Source of the DNA: Cyanobium sp. WAJ14-Wanaka
GTDB lineage: Bacteria; Cyanobacteriota; Cyanobacteriia; PCC-6307; Cyanobiaceae
Reading direction: 5' to 3'
Length of the DNA stretch: 64,000 nt
Assembly: GCF_024345375.1 (NCBI RefSeq)
Contig: NZ_JAGQAZ010000003.1
Span: forward strand, 62,001 to 126,000
Shown here: positions 35,538 through 44,174 of the stretch, one piece after another
Layout: the number at the start of each line of letters is the position of its first letter
How positions within the stretch are numbered: position 1 is the stretch's first letter
The notes under the pieces: model-generated
Seen by the model: the letters and a program-made list of their open reading frames with translations, nothing else
Databases searched by the model: none
What the model was told of the DNA's origin: nothing
Made by a program: the position numbers and the translations under genes

Positions 35538-35921
35538 ATGGTTGAATCTCCTGCTGAATCAACGAAAAAATCCAATGGTTGTGCTGGTTGTTTATCTGTT
35601 GTCGGAATTTTGTTCTTAATACTTGTTGGCGTCGGTTTATTCCAATCAAGTACGCAAACGCCTGAACAAAAATTGGAAGAGTGGTATGCCGAGGTTTCCC
35701 ATGTCTCCTGTGAGAGAATATTGAAAGAACGGTTGAAGGATCCTGATAGTTATCGGCAAATAAGTGATTTTGCTGTAGCGAAAGATACTGGTACGGAAAA
35801 AAATGTTGTTTGGAGATTTAGGGCAAAAAATGGGTTTGGAGGTTATGGTGTTTCCGCTGCTATTTGCAAGGTTAGCAAAAAAGATGGCGGTAGTGTTAAC
35901 CCATCCATTGTGGGCGAATAA
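35538..35921 (+). CDS. small membrane-anchored protein
   Basis: 127 residues with one N-terminal membrane helix (residues about 17-38, CLSVVGILFLILVGVGLFQS) after a Cys-containing cytoplasmic start, and a mature domain with CERILKERLKDPDSYRQISD and FGGYGVSAAICKVSKKDGG. The mature part resembles small periplasmic domains often found as YdfW/Dpy-like neighbours but I cannot name a family. Island gene, AT-rich. Confidence 0.55.
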   Translation: MVESPAESTKKSNGCAGCLSVVGILFLILVGVGLFQSSTQTPEQKLEEWYAEVSHVSCERILKERLKDPDSYRQISDFAVAKDTGTEKNVVWRFRAKNGFGGYGVSAAICKVSKKDGGSVNPSIVGE

Positions 35922-36066
35922 AATTAAGATTTTGTTGTCATCTTTTTGACTCACTGCAGTTATGTCCTTGCGGTGTGTTACGGATGCTGAGAAGCGCAAT
36001 AAAACTTCTTGCCTGGATTTACTTTCACTAGTTCATTCGCCTCTTGCCAGTACCTCCATCTTCCTT

Positions 36067-36678
36067 CTACTGAAAGCATCCAAGTCGTTGTTTCTTGTCT
36101 AGTTCCTCAGCAACTGTAATGGCATTGTCCCAGTTCACCGCACTTGATTCTCCATATTTCTCGGAATATTGCTGCTGGGCAAATTCCATAATTTGCCCTC
36201 TTGATATTTTACCCATTTGATACCAGGTGCAGGAGGCAATAATGGCAATAGCAGCATTACCTTGAATCTGGGGTCTCTTGTCTCCCGCTGTTTTCCCATC
36301 AATTTCATGCCTGTTGCCTATTTCTTGCAGTGGATTGTCTATACCGGCAATCCTGCACTTTTTAGGGTTAATTTTTTGTGCTTCTTTTGCTATTGATTCA
36401 TACTGTTGAAATGCATATTGCAGACTAGTGTTGTCCCTGACCAGGAGATTCCTGAACGTCAATGTCTTGTCGCAGGATGCCTTTATCAGAATCTTCGCAA
36501 TTCTTTTGTTTTCAGCGACTTCCTTCGTATCTTTTGTTTCCCATTTCCAGTCATCGTTGCTACTATCATCAAGCATGACGAAAAGGAATGCAGTCCCAAG
36601 TGCCAAGAATAGAAAATATACGTAGTATTTTTTACACCAGGAAACAATACGGATAGGGTTAGGGTGCTGTTTAATCAC
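36067..36678 (-). CDS. membrane-anchored island protein
   Basis: 203 residues with one N-terminal membrane helix (YYVYFLFLALGTAFLFVML), then a polar, Lys/Glu-rich domain with four cysteines (KASCDK, PKKCRI, ASCTWYQMG, LGCFQ). TWYQMGKISRGQIMEFAQQQ reads like a helical repeat. It is probably anchored in the inner membrane with the domain outside. No family recognised. Confidence 0.55.
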   Translation of the reverse strand: MIKQHPNPIRIVSWCKKYYVYFLFLALGTAFLFVMLDDSSNDDWKWETKDTKEVAENKRIAKILIKASCDKTLTFRNLLVRDNTSLQYAFQQYESIAKEAQKINPKKCRIAGIDNPLQEIGNRHEIDGKTAGDKRPQIQGNAAIAIIASCTWYQMGKISRGQIMEFAQQQYSEKYGESSAVNWDNAITVAEELDKKQRLGCFQ

Positions 36679-36720
36679 TTATGCCTTTGCAGTTTTGCTT
36701 GCATTATTGGATATTTTAGT

Positions 36721-37152
36721 TCATTTATTCCCCCACAACTCCAACCCCAGACCCGCCAACGCTGCTGCCCTCCTCAGGCACGAGGACGCAGCAACCTCAG
36801 CAGCAGGTGCTTTGGACGCTGACTCCAACGGTTCTGATGCCACTGCTGGGTAGTGAAGCAGGTCTCCATCAGAGGTAGGGATGGTCAAACGCCCAATTAC
36901 CACCACAGCGCCACCAACCTCTTGAACGCTCTGAACCTCCCAGCACCAACCAGGGGCACGGTGATGAAGGTGACGGGCAATGGTGTTCCAGGGGCAGCAG
37001 GTGAGGGTGGTGTTTCCCTGCTTCCTGGTCTTGATGTGCCTTGGATCTATGGGGCGCGACAGATCCGAAAGGGCTTCGGCAGTAGGGCGTAATGAAAACT
37101 TGGTGGTAGTGGCGGCGGTTGCCTGGGTGCCGTTGGTGAAACGCCAAGCCAA
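36721..37152 (-). CDS. Rad52-like single-strand annealing protein (probable)
   Basis: 143 residues. The pattern fits the Rad52/DUF1071 superfamily: a start LRPTAEALSDLSRPIDPRHI, then VKxR-like KTRKQGNTTLTCCPWNTIAR, the core HLHHRAPGWCWEVQSVQEVG with GAVVVIGRLTI, and the final AAEVAASSCLRRAAALAGLG with LELW (the helix that closes the domain). Such proteins are often phage or island recombinases. It is short at the C-terminus, as the smaller phage members are. The GC content is higher than its neighbours. Identification is by pattern only. Confidence 0.45.
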   Translation of the reverse strand: MAWRFTNGTQATAATTTKFSLRPTAEALSDLSRPIDPRHIKTRKQGNTTLTCCPWNTIARHLHHRAPGWCWEVQSVQEVGGAVVVIGRLTIPTSDGDLLHYPAVASEPLESASKAPAAEVAASSCLRRAAALAGLGLELWGNK

Positions 37153-37249
37153 TGGCGACCTGCTGATTGCTAGCAGACCTACTAGTTGAGTCTGTACAGG
37201 TTCTTAATCATTTGCGTGCACATCCCAGTTGCTTACGACATGGTGTCTC

Positions 37250-37447
37250 TCAACGCGAGTGATGCCAGTGCGCAGTTGCAATATTATTTAGCTTGTCAGA
37301 AGGTGTGTATGCGCCGCCTGAGGCTTGAACGTAAGAGCCCACATAGGAATTAACGCAATCATTTAATTCGCTCCCTGATGCATTGTTGGCTCCCACAACT
37401 GCTATGCCGAGTGTCACTGTAAATAGTACTACTTTGTTGCTTGTCAT
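37250..37447 (-). CDS. small secreted island protein
   Basis: 65 residues with a signal-peptide-like start (MTSNKVVLFTVTLGIAVVGA) and a short mature part with one Cys (ELNDCVNSYVGSYVQASG). A start nine codons upstream is possible. It may be a truncated copy of a longer secreted protein. No family. Confidence 0.4.
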   Translation of the reverse strand: MTSNKVVLFTVTLGIAVVGANNASGSELNDCVNSYVGSYVQASGGAYTPSDKLNNIATAHWHHSR

Positions 37448-37580
37448 AGTGGCAGAGTTTCTATACTTTGGCACAATGCATGCGTTGGCTTGTTTTACTG
37501 TCAGATTGTATTTCTTGCCAATAGTCTATGCCCATACCCAATGCCGCTCCCTTAGCCACCACCCTCTCCCACCGCATTCC

Positions 37581-37736
37581 TCACTCCTTCTTGTGCCGCC
37601 CAGCTCTGGCGCCTTCTATATGTCCTGCCAGCACTTCCGTTACGAGGTCGGCAACCGTTGCGAAACCCTGCTCACCTGCCCGATCCATCAGCGCCTGATA
37701 CCTCAGGGAGATCACCTCACCAGTCGCTGCTCCCAA
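37581..37736 (-). CDS. short helical island protein, start uncertain
   Basis: 51 residues from a TTG: MGAATGEVISLRYQALMDRA, then GEQGFATVADLVTEVLAGHI and a basic end (RAGRHKKE). The helix pattern (EVIxxRYQALMDRAxxxGFxxVADLVxEVLAxH) resembles small ribbon-helix or DNA-associated proteins, but this is only a guess. The frame is open further upstream without a good start. Confidence 0.3.
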   Translation of the reverse strand: MGAATGEVISLRYQALMDRAGEQGFATVADLVTEVLAGHIEGARAGRHKKE

Positions 37737-37799
37737 TGGGTTGCTCGACGGGAGGTGGTGCTTGGGTGGTGTTCTGAGGGGTGACGTGGGAGCGACTTC

Positions 37800-37862
37800 G
37801 TCGGTAGGGGAATTGAAGGGCGAGAGCTCTGGTCCAATCCCGAAAGGGATTCCCCTACCGAC
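37800..37862. repeat. 14-base inverted repeat near the tRNA-Cys end of the island
   Basis: Arms GTCGGTAGGGGAAT and ATTCCCCTACCGAC are perfect complements separated by 35 bases. They could form a long-stem RNA hairpin or be protein-binding sites. The nine-base core CGGTAGGGG also occurs at about 31662, near the other edge of the island. Confidence 0.6.
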
Positions 37863-37981
37863 TGGAACGCCGCCGAGGCGACGCCTGTGGTTAGCGCTTA
37901 ACGCTAAAAACATCGTGTTTGGCACAACTTAAGCGGCAACCTGCACGCGTAAATCAGCGCCTCGTCTCACGCATTAAACAA

Positions 37982-38052
37982 AGGCGGCACCCAGATTCGA
38001 ACTGGGGGTAAAGGATTTGCAATCCTCTGCCTTACCACTTGGCCATGCCGCC
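37982..38052 (-). tRNA. tRNA-Cys (GCA)
   Basis: 71 bases on the minus strand. Acceptor GGCGGCA pairs fully with TGCCGCC, discriminator T. The D arm has TGGCCAAGTGGTAAGGCA, the anticodon arm GGATT-GCA-AATCC with anticodon GCA, and the T arm CCCAG-TTCGAAT-CTGGG. Its 3' end faces the AT-rich island, the usual orientation for elements that integrate into tRNA genes. Confidence 0.97.
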
Positions 38053-38096
38053 GGCCAGGGAGCAAAATCCCTTAATCGGATCGTATCAGCCATGGC

Positions 38097-39380
38097 ATGT
38101 CCTCCCGCCTGCTGGTCTTAAGCAACGGCCACGGGGAGGATTTAATTGCCCTCCGGGTGATCGAAGCCCTGGTCAAGCGCGGTGGCTGTCCGCCCATCGC
38201 GGTACTGCCCCTGGTGGGGGAGGGCGAAGTCTTTGGCCCCGCCAGTCGCAATGGCAGCCTCGAACTGGTCGGAGCCAGGCAAAAACTGCCCAGCGGTGGC
38301 TTCAGCAACCAAAGCCTGGGCGGCCTGGGCCGGGATCTAGCCGCCGGACTGCCCCTATTGAGCTGGCTCCAGTGGCAGCTGGTGCGGCGCTGGGGGAAAA
38401 CGGGCAATCCCGTGCTTGCCGTTGGCGACCTTTGGCCCCTGCTGTTGGCCTCCTTGAGCGGAGCGCCCTTTGGCTTCATCGGCACCCCCAAGAGCGATTA
38501 CACCTGGGCCTCCGCCCCCCCCCAGGGCTGGGGGCGATCTACCTGGGCCGATGCCTACCACCGCTGCAAAGGCAGCGAATGGGACCCCTGGGAATGGGCC
38601 TTGATGGGCCAGCGGCGCTGCCGGCTGGTGGCCGTAAGGGATGGCCTCACCGCCCGGGGCCTCAGGCGCCATGGGCTGAACGCACTGGCGCCGGGAAATC
38701 CAATGATGGATGGCTTTGCTGCCATACCCCTGCCCGATTGGCTTAGGGGCCAGCGACGCATTTTGATGCTGCCGGGTAGCCGGATGCCCGAGGCCCTGGG
38801 CAACGCCAGCCGACTGCTGGCTGCCCTCAAGCTGCTGCCCGAACTACCAGCTCCCACCACCGTGCTAGTGGCCTGCGGCAGCCAACCCGACGCCCCCGCC
38901 TGGGCCTCCCTGTTGCAGCAGGCTGGCTGGCGGCAGGGGGCCAACGACTCCCAGGGAAGCGACAGCCTGCTGCCGCAATCGATTTGGGAGCTGCCGCGGC
39001 CCAGGGCACCCCTGCAGCTGGTGCTCGGCCCCGGCTGCTTTAACCACTGGGCCCCCTGGGCAGAGCTGGGCTTGGCCACGGCAGGCACGGCCACCGAACA
39101 ATTGGTGGGCCTGGGGGTGCCGGTGCTCTCCCTGCCCGGGCCAGGCCCCCAATTCAAGGCCCCCTTTGCCCGCCGCCAGAGTCGTCTGCTGGGCGGAGCG
39201 GTGCTGCCCTGCCACGGAAGCCGGGAATTAGCCGAAAGGCTGGCCCTGCTCATGGCTGAACCGGCCCTCTGCCAGCAACTGGGACACCGCGGACGCCAAC
39301 GGATGGGGGGCCCTGGCGGCAGCGCCCAGCTGGCCGGGTTAGTGGCCGAGCGGTTGTTGGCATCAGACCGGCTGGGATGA
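38097..39380 (+). CDS. lipid-A-disaccharide-synthase-related glycosyltransferase
   Basis: 427 residues of the cyanobacterial LpxB-related family (conserved cyanobacterial protein, fold of glycosyltransferase family 19). Recognised by LLVLSNGHGEDLIALRVIEA at the start, LAAGLPLLSWLQWQ, IGTPKSDYTWAS, RDGLTARGLRRHGLNALAPG-NPMMDG, ILMLPGSRMPEALGNASRLL and the C-terminal GTATEQLVGLGVPVLSLPGP with GPQFKAPFARRQSRLLGGAV. The substrate is not known; many cyanobacteria have it beside normal LpxB. It begins 44 bases from the tRNA-Cys gene on the opposite strand. Confidence 0.8.
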   Translation: MSSRLLVLSNGHGEDLIALRVIEALVKRGGCPPIAVLPLVGEGEVFGPASRNGSLELVGARQKLPSGGFSNQSLGGLGRDLAAGLPLLSWLQWQLVRRWGKTGNPVLAVGDLWPLLLASLSGAPFGFIGTPKSDYTWASAPPQGWGRSTWADAYHRCKGSEWDPWEWALMGQRRCRLVAVRDGLTARGLRRHGLNALAPGNPMMDGFAAIPLPDWLRGQRRILMLPGSRMPEALGNASRLLAALKLLPELPAPTTVLVACGSQPDAPAWASLLQQAGWRQGANDSQGSDSLLPQSIWELPRPRAPLQLVLGPGCFNHWAPWAELGLATAGTATEQLVGLGVPVLSLPGPGPQFKAPFARRQSRLLGGAVLPCHGSRELAERLALLMAEPALCQQLGHRGRQRMGGPGGSAQLAGLVAERLLASDRLG

Positions 39381-39408
39381 TGCTGATCTCTTAGGGGCTC
39401 CTCAAGCC

Positions 39409-39666
39409 ATGGCTGGCATTCCCGATCGGGCCTACAACGGAGCCTGCGGCAAATTGGCGAGCCAACTGGGCATCAGCCTGGCCTCGGCCCGTCGCAAGGT
39501 GGAGGTCAGGGCCGCCCAGCAAGACATCCGCGATAGCCAGGCCAAGTTGGCCCTGGCCGAGCAGCTCCTGGCCGAGGCCCTGGCCGGTGGCGAAAACAAC
39601 CATGAATTACTTACCTCCTTGCTAGAAGCCGTCGGCAACGACGACAAGTTCATGGTTGAAGACTGA
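39409..39666 (+). CDS. small conserved helical protein
   Basis: 85 residues, MAGIPDRAYNGACGKLASQL, then KVEVRAAQQDIRDSQAKLAL and ENNHELLTSLLEAVG with an acidic end. All-helical, with a possible short coiled coil. It converges on the RNase D gene. The gap between holds a hexamer repeat. No known function. Confidence 0.55.
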   Translation: MAGIPDRAYNGACGKLASQLGISLASARRKVEVRAAQQDIRDSQAKLALAEQLLAEALAGGENNHELLTSLLEAVGNDDKFMVED

Positions 39667-39689
39667 ACTCAACCAACCAACCAGCCCCA

Positions 39690-39713
39690 GGCTCAGGCTC
39701 AGGCTCAGGCTCA
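39690..39713. repeat. hexamer repeat GGCTCA x 4
   Basis: Four exact copies of GGCTCA in a row, ending on the RNase D stop codon. In other phases of the same strand it would encode Glu-Pro or Pro-Glu repeats, but the RNase D frame stops inside it. A slippage-prone microsatellite in a 3' region. Confidence 0.75.
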
Positions 39714-40388
39714 GCGGTTGCCGCCGGTGGAGTGCTCAAAGAGCAGGTGAAAGCGGTTGCGATCCAGCTCCGCAAACACCGGGATGCAGCCAAAGCAGCG
39801 CTCGGCCAAATCCCAACGCTCCTCCCGCTTGAGCATCGTTTCCAGCCGGTCGCGGGCGGCCAGTAGGTAGCGCACATCCCCTGCCGCATAGGCCAGCTGG
39901 GCGTCGCTGAGGTCTTCCACCTGGCCCCAGTCAGAGCTTTGGGCCTGCTTGTCGAGCTCCACACCCACCAGCTCCTGCACCACCTCCTTGAGGCCATGGC
40001 GAGGGCTGTAGGTGCGGCCCAAACGGCTGGCCACCTTGGTGCAAAAGATTGGATTCACCGTGATGGCCAGGTTTTCGGCCAAGGCCGCCACATCAAAGCG
40101 GGCGAAGTGAAAAACCTTCTCGATCGCTGGGTTTTCCATGAGGGCCTTGAGCAGGGGGGCGCCGTCCTGGCCCCTGGAAAGCCTGATGCAGCAAACGTTG
40201 TCGTGGTCATCACAGATCTGCACCAGACAGAGCCGATCACGGCCATGGATCAGGCCCATCGCTTCGGTATCCACCGCCAGGGCCCGGGCTCCGGCATAGA
40301 GGGCCGCCCACTCGCCATCGAGGTCCCCATCAAAAACAGCGAAACGGGCGGGGGCTGGCAGGTTGCTGGCGGGGGAAGGCGCGGCCAT
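39711..40388 (-). CDS. rnd: ribonuclease D-like 3'-5' exonuclease
   Basis: 225 residues, DEDD-family exonuclease. Motif I is ALAVDTEAMGLIHGRDRLCL (Asp and Glu), motif II is VFHFARFDVAALAENL (Asp), and motif III is SDWGQVEDLSDAQLAYAAGD with YAAGDVRYLL (Tyr and Asp). PIFCTKVASRLGRTYSPRHG and LVGVELDKQAQSSDW are family-typical. It lacks the HRDC domain of long RNase D, as do other cyanobacterial copies. The start MAAPSP was chosen over a much longer frame that carries nothing recognisable. Confidence 0.9.
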   Translation of the reverse strand: MAAPSPASNLPAPARFAVFDGDLDGEWAALYAGARALAVDTEAMGLIHGRDRLCLVQICDDHDNVCCIRLSRGQDGAPLLKALMENPAIEKVFHFARFDVAALAENLAITVNPIFCTKVASRLGRTYSPRHGLKEVVQELVGVELDKQAQSSDWGQVEDLSDAQLAYAAGDVRYLLAARDRLETMLKREERWDLAERCFGCIPVFAELDRNRFHLLFEHSTGGNR

Positions 40389-40434
40389 CGGCAAAGGGGC
40401 GGGGATCACCCCATGCTTGCAAGCCAAAGGCAGA

Positions 40435-40995
40435 ATGGGGTCCATGGCCAACACCGGCTCCACCCTGCTGCTCACCCTGCTACTGGCCATCGGGCTGGTC
40501 TTTTTCCTGCGGGCCGCCAGCAAGGACCGCACCACGGTCGTTGAAGTGCATTCGGGCAAGCCCGCCCTCGAGGTGCTCGAGGGCCTGAGCCTTTGGCTCA
40601 CCGCCCGGGGCTGGCAGGCCAACGGCGGCGATCCCGAGCAACAGCTACTGCGCTTCCGCGGCCAGGTGAGCTCCAGCGCGACCCTGGCCCTGCTGCTTTC
40701 ACTGCTGGGCGCCGTGGGCGCCGCCTGCCTCGGCCTGGTGATCCGCCAACTGCTACCCCAGCTGGGCTGGTGGCCCCTGCTGCTGGCCCTGGCCGGGCCC
40801 CTGGCCGGATTTCTATATCGCCGCCGGGCCGAGCGCGATGAAAGCCTGGATCTGCGCCTGGTCAAGGAAATCGAAGGCCAGGGCTGCAGTTTGCGGCTAA
40901 GGGCACACCGCGATGAACTGATCGCCCTGGAATTGGAGTTGGCAGAGCCGCTACAACTGGCCAGCGATGGGGCCCTTCTGAGTTCTCCTATCTAG
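40435..40995 (+). CDS. cofactor assembly of complex C subunit B (CCB2/CCB4-like)
   Basis: 186 residues with a membrane helix at the N-terminus (LLLTLLLAIGLVFFLRAASK) and a second hydrophobic pair in the middle (LALLLSLLGAVGAACLGLVI, WWPLLLALAGPLAGFLYRRR). The phrase FFLRAASKDRTTVVEV and LEGLSLWLTARGWQANGGDP are typical of the family named for CCB2/CCB4, which in chloroplasts help attach the extra heme ci of cytochrome b6. Function by family inference. It is divergent from RNase D and precedes the amidase-like gene. An ATG three codons later is possible. Confidence 0.75.
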   Translation: MGSMANTGSTLLLTLLLAIGLVFFLRAASKDRTTVVEVHSGKPALEVLEGLSLWLTARGWQANGGDPEQQLLRFRGQVSSSATLALLLSLLGAVGAACLGLVIRQLLPQLGWWPLLLALAGPLAGFLYRRRAERDESLDLRLVKEIEGQGCSLRLRAHRDELIALELELAEPLQLASDGALLSSPI

Positions 40996-41013
40996 CTGGA
41001 ATCAAGCCAAACC

Positions 41014-41850
41014 ATGAAGCGTCTGCCCTTGCAAACCAAACTCAGCCGCTTCGCTTTGATCGCCGCATGCCTGGCCCTGGCAACTGGCGCCCAGGCCCAA
41101 AACCTGGCTGCCAGCGCCGATCCCCTGCTGGGCACGCGGGCGCCATACAGCAAAAACTGGTTGGGGATTAATTCAGCCCATCCGAGCACCGAAATCCTGG
41201 TGATGGCTGGCCACTCCGATTCCCAGGGTGTGGGCGGCTCGGGCACCGGAGGAGCTGCCGTCTCCCTCTATGGCGCCCGGCCGATGCAGAGCGGCATGAC
41301 CGATGAGCTCTATTGGAATCTCCAGGTTGCCCAGGCAGTGGTGGCCCTGGGCCAAAGCCGCGGCCTAAGCATGCGCTTTTACGACCCCCCTAGCCGATCA
41401 ATTGCCAGTGGCAGCGATCCACGCACCACCTGGAGCATCGGTAAGGCCCATGTAAATCAAGGCGGCTACGCCATGGAAATCCACTTCGATGCATACGGCA
41501 GAGATGGGGTGGGATCGGGCCTAATTCCACCAATCAACAAGCCCCTCAGCAATATCGACGAAAGCCTGGCGGCGGCCTTTGGGGCCTATCCCAGGAACTT
41601 TCGCGATGGCCTGGGCGCCCCAAAGAGGGGGATCGCCATTCTGGAGGTGGGCAAGTTGGAGGGTTCCCTTGAGCAGTCGCTGCGCAATCCCCAGACCCGC
41701 GAAGCAACCGTGGCGGCCATTGCCGAGCGGATCGTCAATGCCCTGCACATCGGCCTAAAACAGCCGCCTACTGACACAAACCTCGCCATTGACATCAATG
41801 GCTTTGGGCCAATCAGTCCACCGCCTGATGTGGTGAGCAACGCTCCCTAA
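41014..41850 (+). CDS. secreted N-acetylmuramoyl-L-alanine amidase-like protein
   Basis: 278 residues with a signal peptide ([18 protein letters not shown]). The mature part contains [40 protein letters not shown] and [15 protein letters not shown]. The spacing of His, E-x-H and Glu residues is like the zinc amidases (Amidase_3), which cleave peptide stems of peptidoglycan. The family match is incomplete by eye, and such proteins are often annotated only as hypothetical. Its end overlaps convergent hemF by 38 bases. Confidence 0.5.
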   Translation: MKRLPLQTKLSRFALIAACLALATGAQAQNLAASADPLLGTRAPYSKNWLGINSAHPSTEILVMAGHSDSQGVGGSGTGGAAVSLYGARPMQSGMTDELYWNLQVAQAVVALGQSRGLSMRFYDPPSRSIASGSDPRTTWSIGKAHVNQGGYAMEIHFDAYGRDGVGSGLIPPINKPLSNIDESLAAAFGAYPRNFRDGLGAPKRGIAILEVGKLEGSLEQSLRNPQTREATVAAIAERIVNALHIGLKQPPTDTNLAIDINGFGPISPPPDVVSNAP

Positions 41851-42877
41851 GGGCCCCATCCGCCAACCAATCCTGGGGCCTGGTGAAGAGCTCGGTGAGG
41901 AGCGCCTCACGGCTGCCAGCTTCTGGCCTGTAGCCGTACTCCCAGCGCACCAGGGGGGGCAGCGACATCAAAATTGATTCAGTGCGGCCATTGGTTTGCA
42001 GGCCAAAGATCGTGCCGCGGTCAAACACCAGGTTGAACTCCACATAGCGACCGCGGCGATAGAGCTGGAACTGGCGCTCCCGCTCGCCATAGGCAAGGGC
42101 ATGGCGCTTTTCCACGATCGGCACGTAGCTGGGCAAGAAGGCATTGCCGCAGGCCGAAGCCAGGGAGAAAAGCTGCTCCCAACCCTGGGCTAACGCCCCA
42201 TTGGCATTGCTCACCTGGGCTGCGGGCCCGTCGGGGTCTTGGCCCTTGTAAAGCACCCCGCGGGGGTCCTGGTAGTCGTAGAAAATTCCGCCCACCCCGC
42301 GGGTTTCATCGCGGTGCTTCAAATAGAAATACTCGTCGCACCAGGGCTTGAAAACCTTGTAATAGGCGGGGTTTACAGAGTCGCAGGCTCCCTTGAGGGT
42401 GCGGTGAAAGTGCTTGGCATCCTCAAGGAAGGGGTAGTAGGGGGTTAGGTCTGCCCCACCGCCAAACCACCAAACCGGGCCAGCCTCGAAGTAGCGGTAG
42501 TTGAGGTGCACCGTGGGCACATAGGGATTGCGGGGGTGCAACACCATCGAGGTGCCCGTGGCAAACCAGCGCTGCCCCTTGGCTTCCGGCCTTTGGCTGA
42601 GGATCGAGGGGGGCAGTTGATCGCCCTCTACCTCTGAGAAATTGACGCCGCCCTGCTCAAAGATGCGGCCAGCCTTCATCACCCGCGAGCGGCCGCCGCC
42701 CCCCTCGGGCCTTTCCCAACTTTCTTCCTGAAAACGCCCCTCAACGTCGAGTTGCTCGAGGCCGGCGCACATCGAATCCTGTAGGCCCATCAACAGGGCC
42801 TTGGCCCTGGCGCGGGAGTCTGGGGGTGGGATCTCCAGGGGCGAGGCTTTTTTGCGGTTTAGCCAGGCCTTAAGCAT
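41813..42877 (-). CDS. hemF: oxygen-dependent coproporphyrinogen III oxidase
   Basis: 354 residues, aerobic coproporphyrinogen oxidase of heme and chlorophyll synthesis. Signature stretches are present: [74 protein letters not shown], and [20 protein letters not shown] with [17 protein letters not shown]. The start [10 protein letters not shown] was chosen; upstream in-frame starts give only a short, non-conserved lead. It is divergent from mrp. Confidence 0.97.
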   Translation of the reverse strand: MLKAWLNRKKASPLEIPPPDSRARAKALLMGLQDSMCAGLEQLDVEGRFQEESWERPEGGGGRSRVMKAGRIFEQGGVNFSEVEGDQLPPSILSQRPEAKGQRWFATGTSMVLHPRNPYVPTVHLNYRYFEAGPVWWFGGGADLTPYYPFLEDAKHFHRTLKGACDSVNPAYYKVFKPWCDEYFYLKHRDETRGVGGIFYDYQDPRGVLYKGQDPDGPAAQVSNANGALAQGWEQLFSLASACGNAFLPSYVPIVEKRHALAYGERERQFQLYRRGRYVEFNLVFDRGTIFGLQTNGRTESILMSLPPLVRWEYGYRPEAGSREALLTELFTRPQDWLADGALRERCSPHQAVD

Positions 42878-43002
42878 TGAGCGCGTGCCCATGGGGGCAA
42901 GGGGAGTTCCACCCACATTTTCAGGCCAGCCAGCCCCGAGACAAGGGATCGAGAAGCTCTGTCACGGCTCCTAGGATCACGGGCCCTAGAAGCCCCACAT
43001 CC

Positions 43003-44169
43003 GTGCCGCCTACTGCGCCCAGCTCTGAGCCAACTTCTGGGGCTAGTTCTGGAGCAAATGCCGCGGCCACTCTCGAGCAGGCCCAGGGCGCCCTGGAGGG
43101 GGTCAAGGATGCGGGCAGCGGCCGCAGCGTGGTCGAATTGGGCTGGATTGGCCCAGCCAAGCTCCAGGGCGAGCGGGCCGTAATTCGCCTGGCGCTGCCG
43201 GGCTTTGCCCAGGGCCAACAGGGTCGCATTGCCGAAGAAGCGCGTTCAGCCCTGCTGGCCCTTGAGGGCATCAAGGAAGTGCAAATCGAAGTGGGCCAGC
43301 CGGCGGGGGCAGCCCCAATCGGCGCAGCGGGGCATGGAGCAGCGGGGCATGGAGCAGCGGGGCACGGCCAGGTGCCGGAGCGCCAGCCGATCCCCGGGGT
43401 CAAGAAGGTGATTGCCGTGAGCAGCGGCAAAGGCGGTGTGGGCAAAAGCACGGTGGCCGTAAATCTGGCCTGTGCCCTGGCTGGCCGCGGCCTCAAGGTG
43501 GGCCTGCTCGATGCCGACATCTACGGCCCCAACGCCCCCACCATGCTCGGGGTGGCCGATCGCACCCCGGAGGTGCAGGGCGAGGGCCCATCCCAGGTGC
43601 TCACCCCGATCGAGACCTGCGGCATCGCCATGGTTTCGATGGGGCTCCTAATTGCCGAAAACCAACCGGTGATTTGGCGGGGCCCGATGTTGAACGGGAT
43701 CATTCGCCAGTTTCTGTACCAGGTGAATTGGGGCGAGCGGGATGTGCTGGTGGTCGACCTGCCCCCTGGCACCGGTGATGCCCAATTGAGCCTGGCCCAA
43801 GCCGTGCCCATGGCGGGGGTGATCGTTGTCACCACGCCCCAGCAGGTGTCGCTGCAGGATGCCCGCCGCGGCCTGGCGATGTTTTTGCAAATGGGCGTAA
43901 ATGTGCTCGGGGTGGTGGAAAACATGAGTGCCTTCATTCCGCCCGACGCGCCGCAAAAGCGGTATCCGATCTTTGGCAGTGGCGGCGGCGCCACCTTGGC
44001 CCAGGAGGCCGGGGTGCCCCTACTGGCCGAACTACCCCTGGAAATGCCTGTGCGCGAGGGCGGCGACGACGGCAGGCCCGTGGTGTTGAGTGCACCCGAA
44101 TCGGTAACGGCCCAGGCCTTTGATGCACTCGCCAAGCTGCTCCAAGTCGAGCAGTTGGCCCCTAGCTAA
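43003..44169 (+). CDS. mrp: Mrp/ApbC-type iron-sulfur carrier ATPase
   Basis: 388 residues. An N-terminal MIP18-like domain (EGVKDAGSGRSVVELGWIGP, VIRLALPGFAQGQQGRIAEE) is followed by the P-loop ATPase: VIAVSSGKGGVGKSTVAVNL, GLLDADIYGPNAPTMLGV, DVLVVDLPPGTGDAQLSLAQ. Family members carry or assemble iron-sulfur clusters. Between the domains lies a repeated GAAGHG linker. The start is unclear: the frame opens at a TTG near 42877, but I chose the first GTG after it. ATG is not available. The extra N-terminal residues are Pro/Ser-rich and poorly conserved. Confidence 0.92.
   Translation: MPPTAPSSEPTSGASSGANAAATLEQAQGALEGVKDAGSGRSVVELGWIGPAKLQGERAVIRLALPGFAQGQQGRIAEEARSALLALEGIKEVQIEVGQPAGAAPIGAAGHGAAGHGAAGHGQVPERQPIPGVKKVIAVSSGKGGVGKSTVAVNLACALAGRGLKVGLLDADIYGPNAPTMLGVADRTPEVQGEGPSQVLTPIETCGIAMVSMGLLIAENQPVIWRGPMLNGIIRQFLYQVNWGERDVLVVDLPPGTGDAQLSLAQAVPMAGVIVVTTPQQVSLQDARRGLAMFLQMGVNVLGVVENMSAFIPPDAPQKRYPIFGSGGGATLAQEAGVPLLAELPLEMPVREGGDDGRPVVLSAPESVTAQAFDALAKLLQVEQLAPS
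43321..43365 (+). repeat. 15-base tandem repeat inside mrp
   Basis: Three near-identical copies of GGAGCAGCGGGGCAT (first copy GGCGC, last copy ending GGCAC) encode Gly-Ala-Ala-Gly-His units in the interdomain linker of Mrp. In frame, so linker length can vary without breaking the protein. Confidence 0.85.
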
Positions 44170-44174
44170 AGGCC

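Noticed and set aside
37581-37925. Full-length 114-codon minus strand frame
   Set aside because: The N-terminal half is low-complexity Pro/Arg and overlaps the inverted repeat; only the C-terminal 51 codons look like protein.
39650-39997. Frame with Glu-Pro repeats opposite/alternate to RNase D
   Set aside because: Produced by the GGCTCA hexamer repeat in another phase; RNase D motifs fix the real frame.
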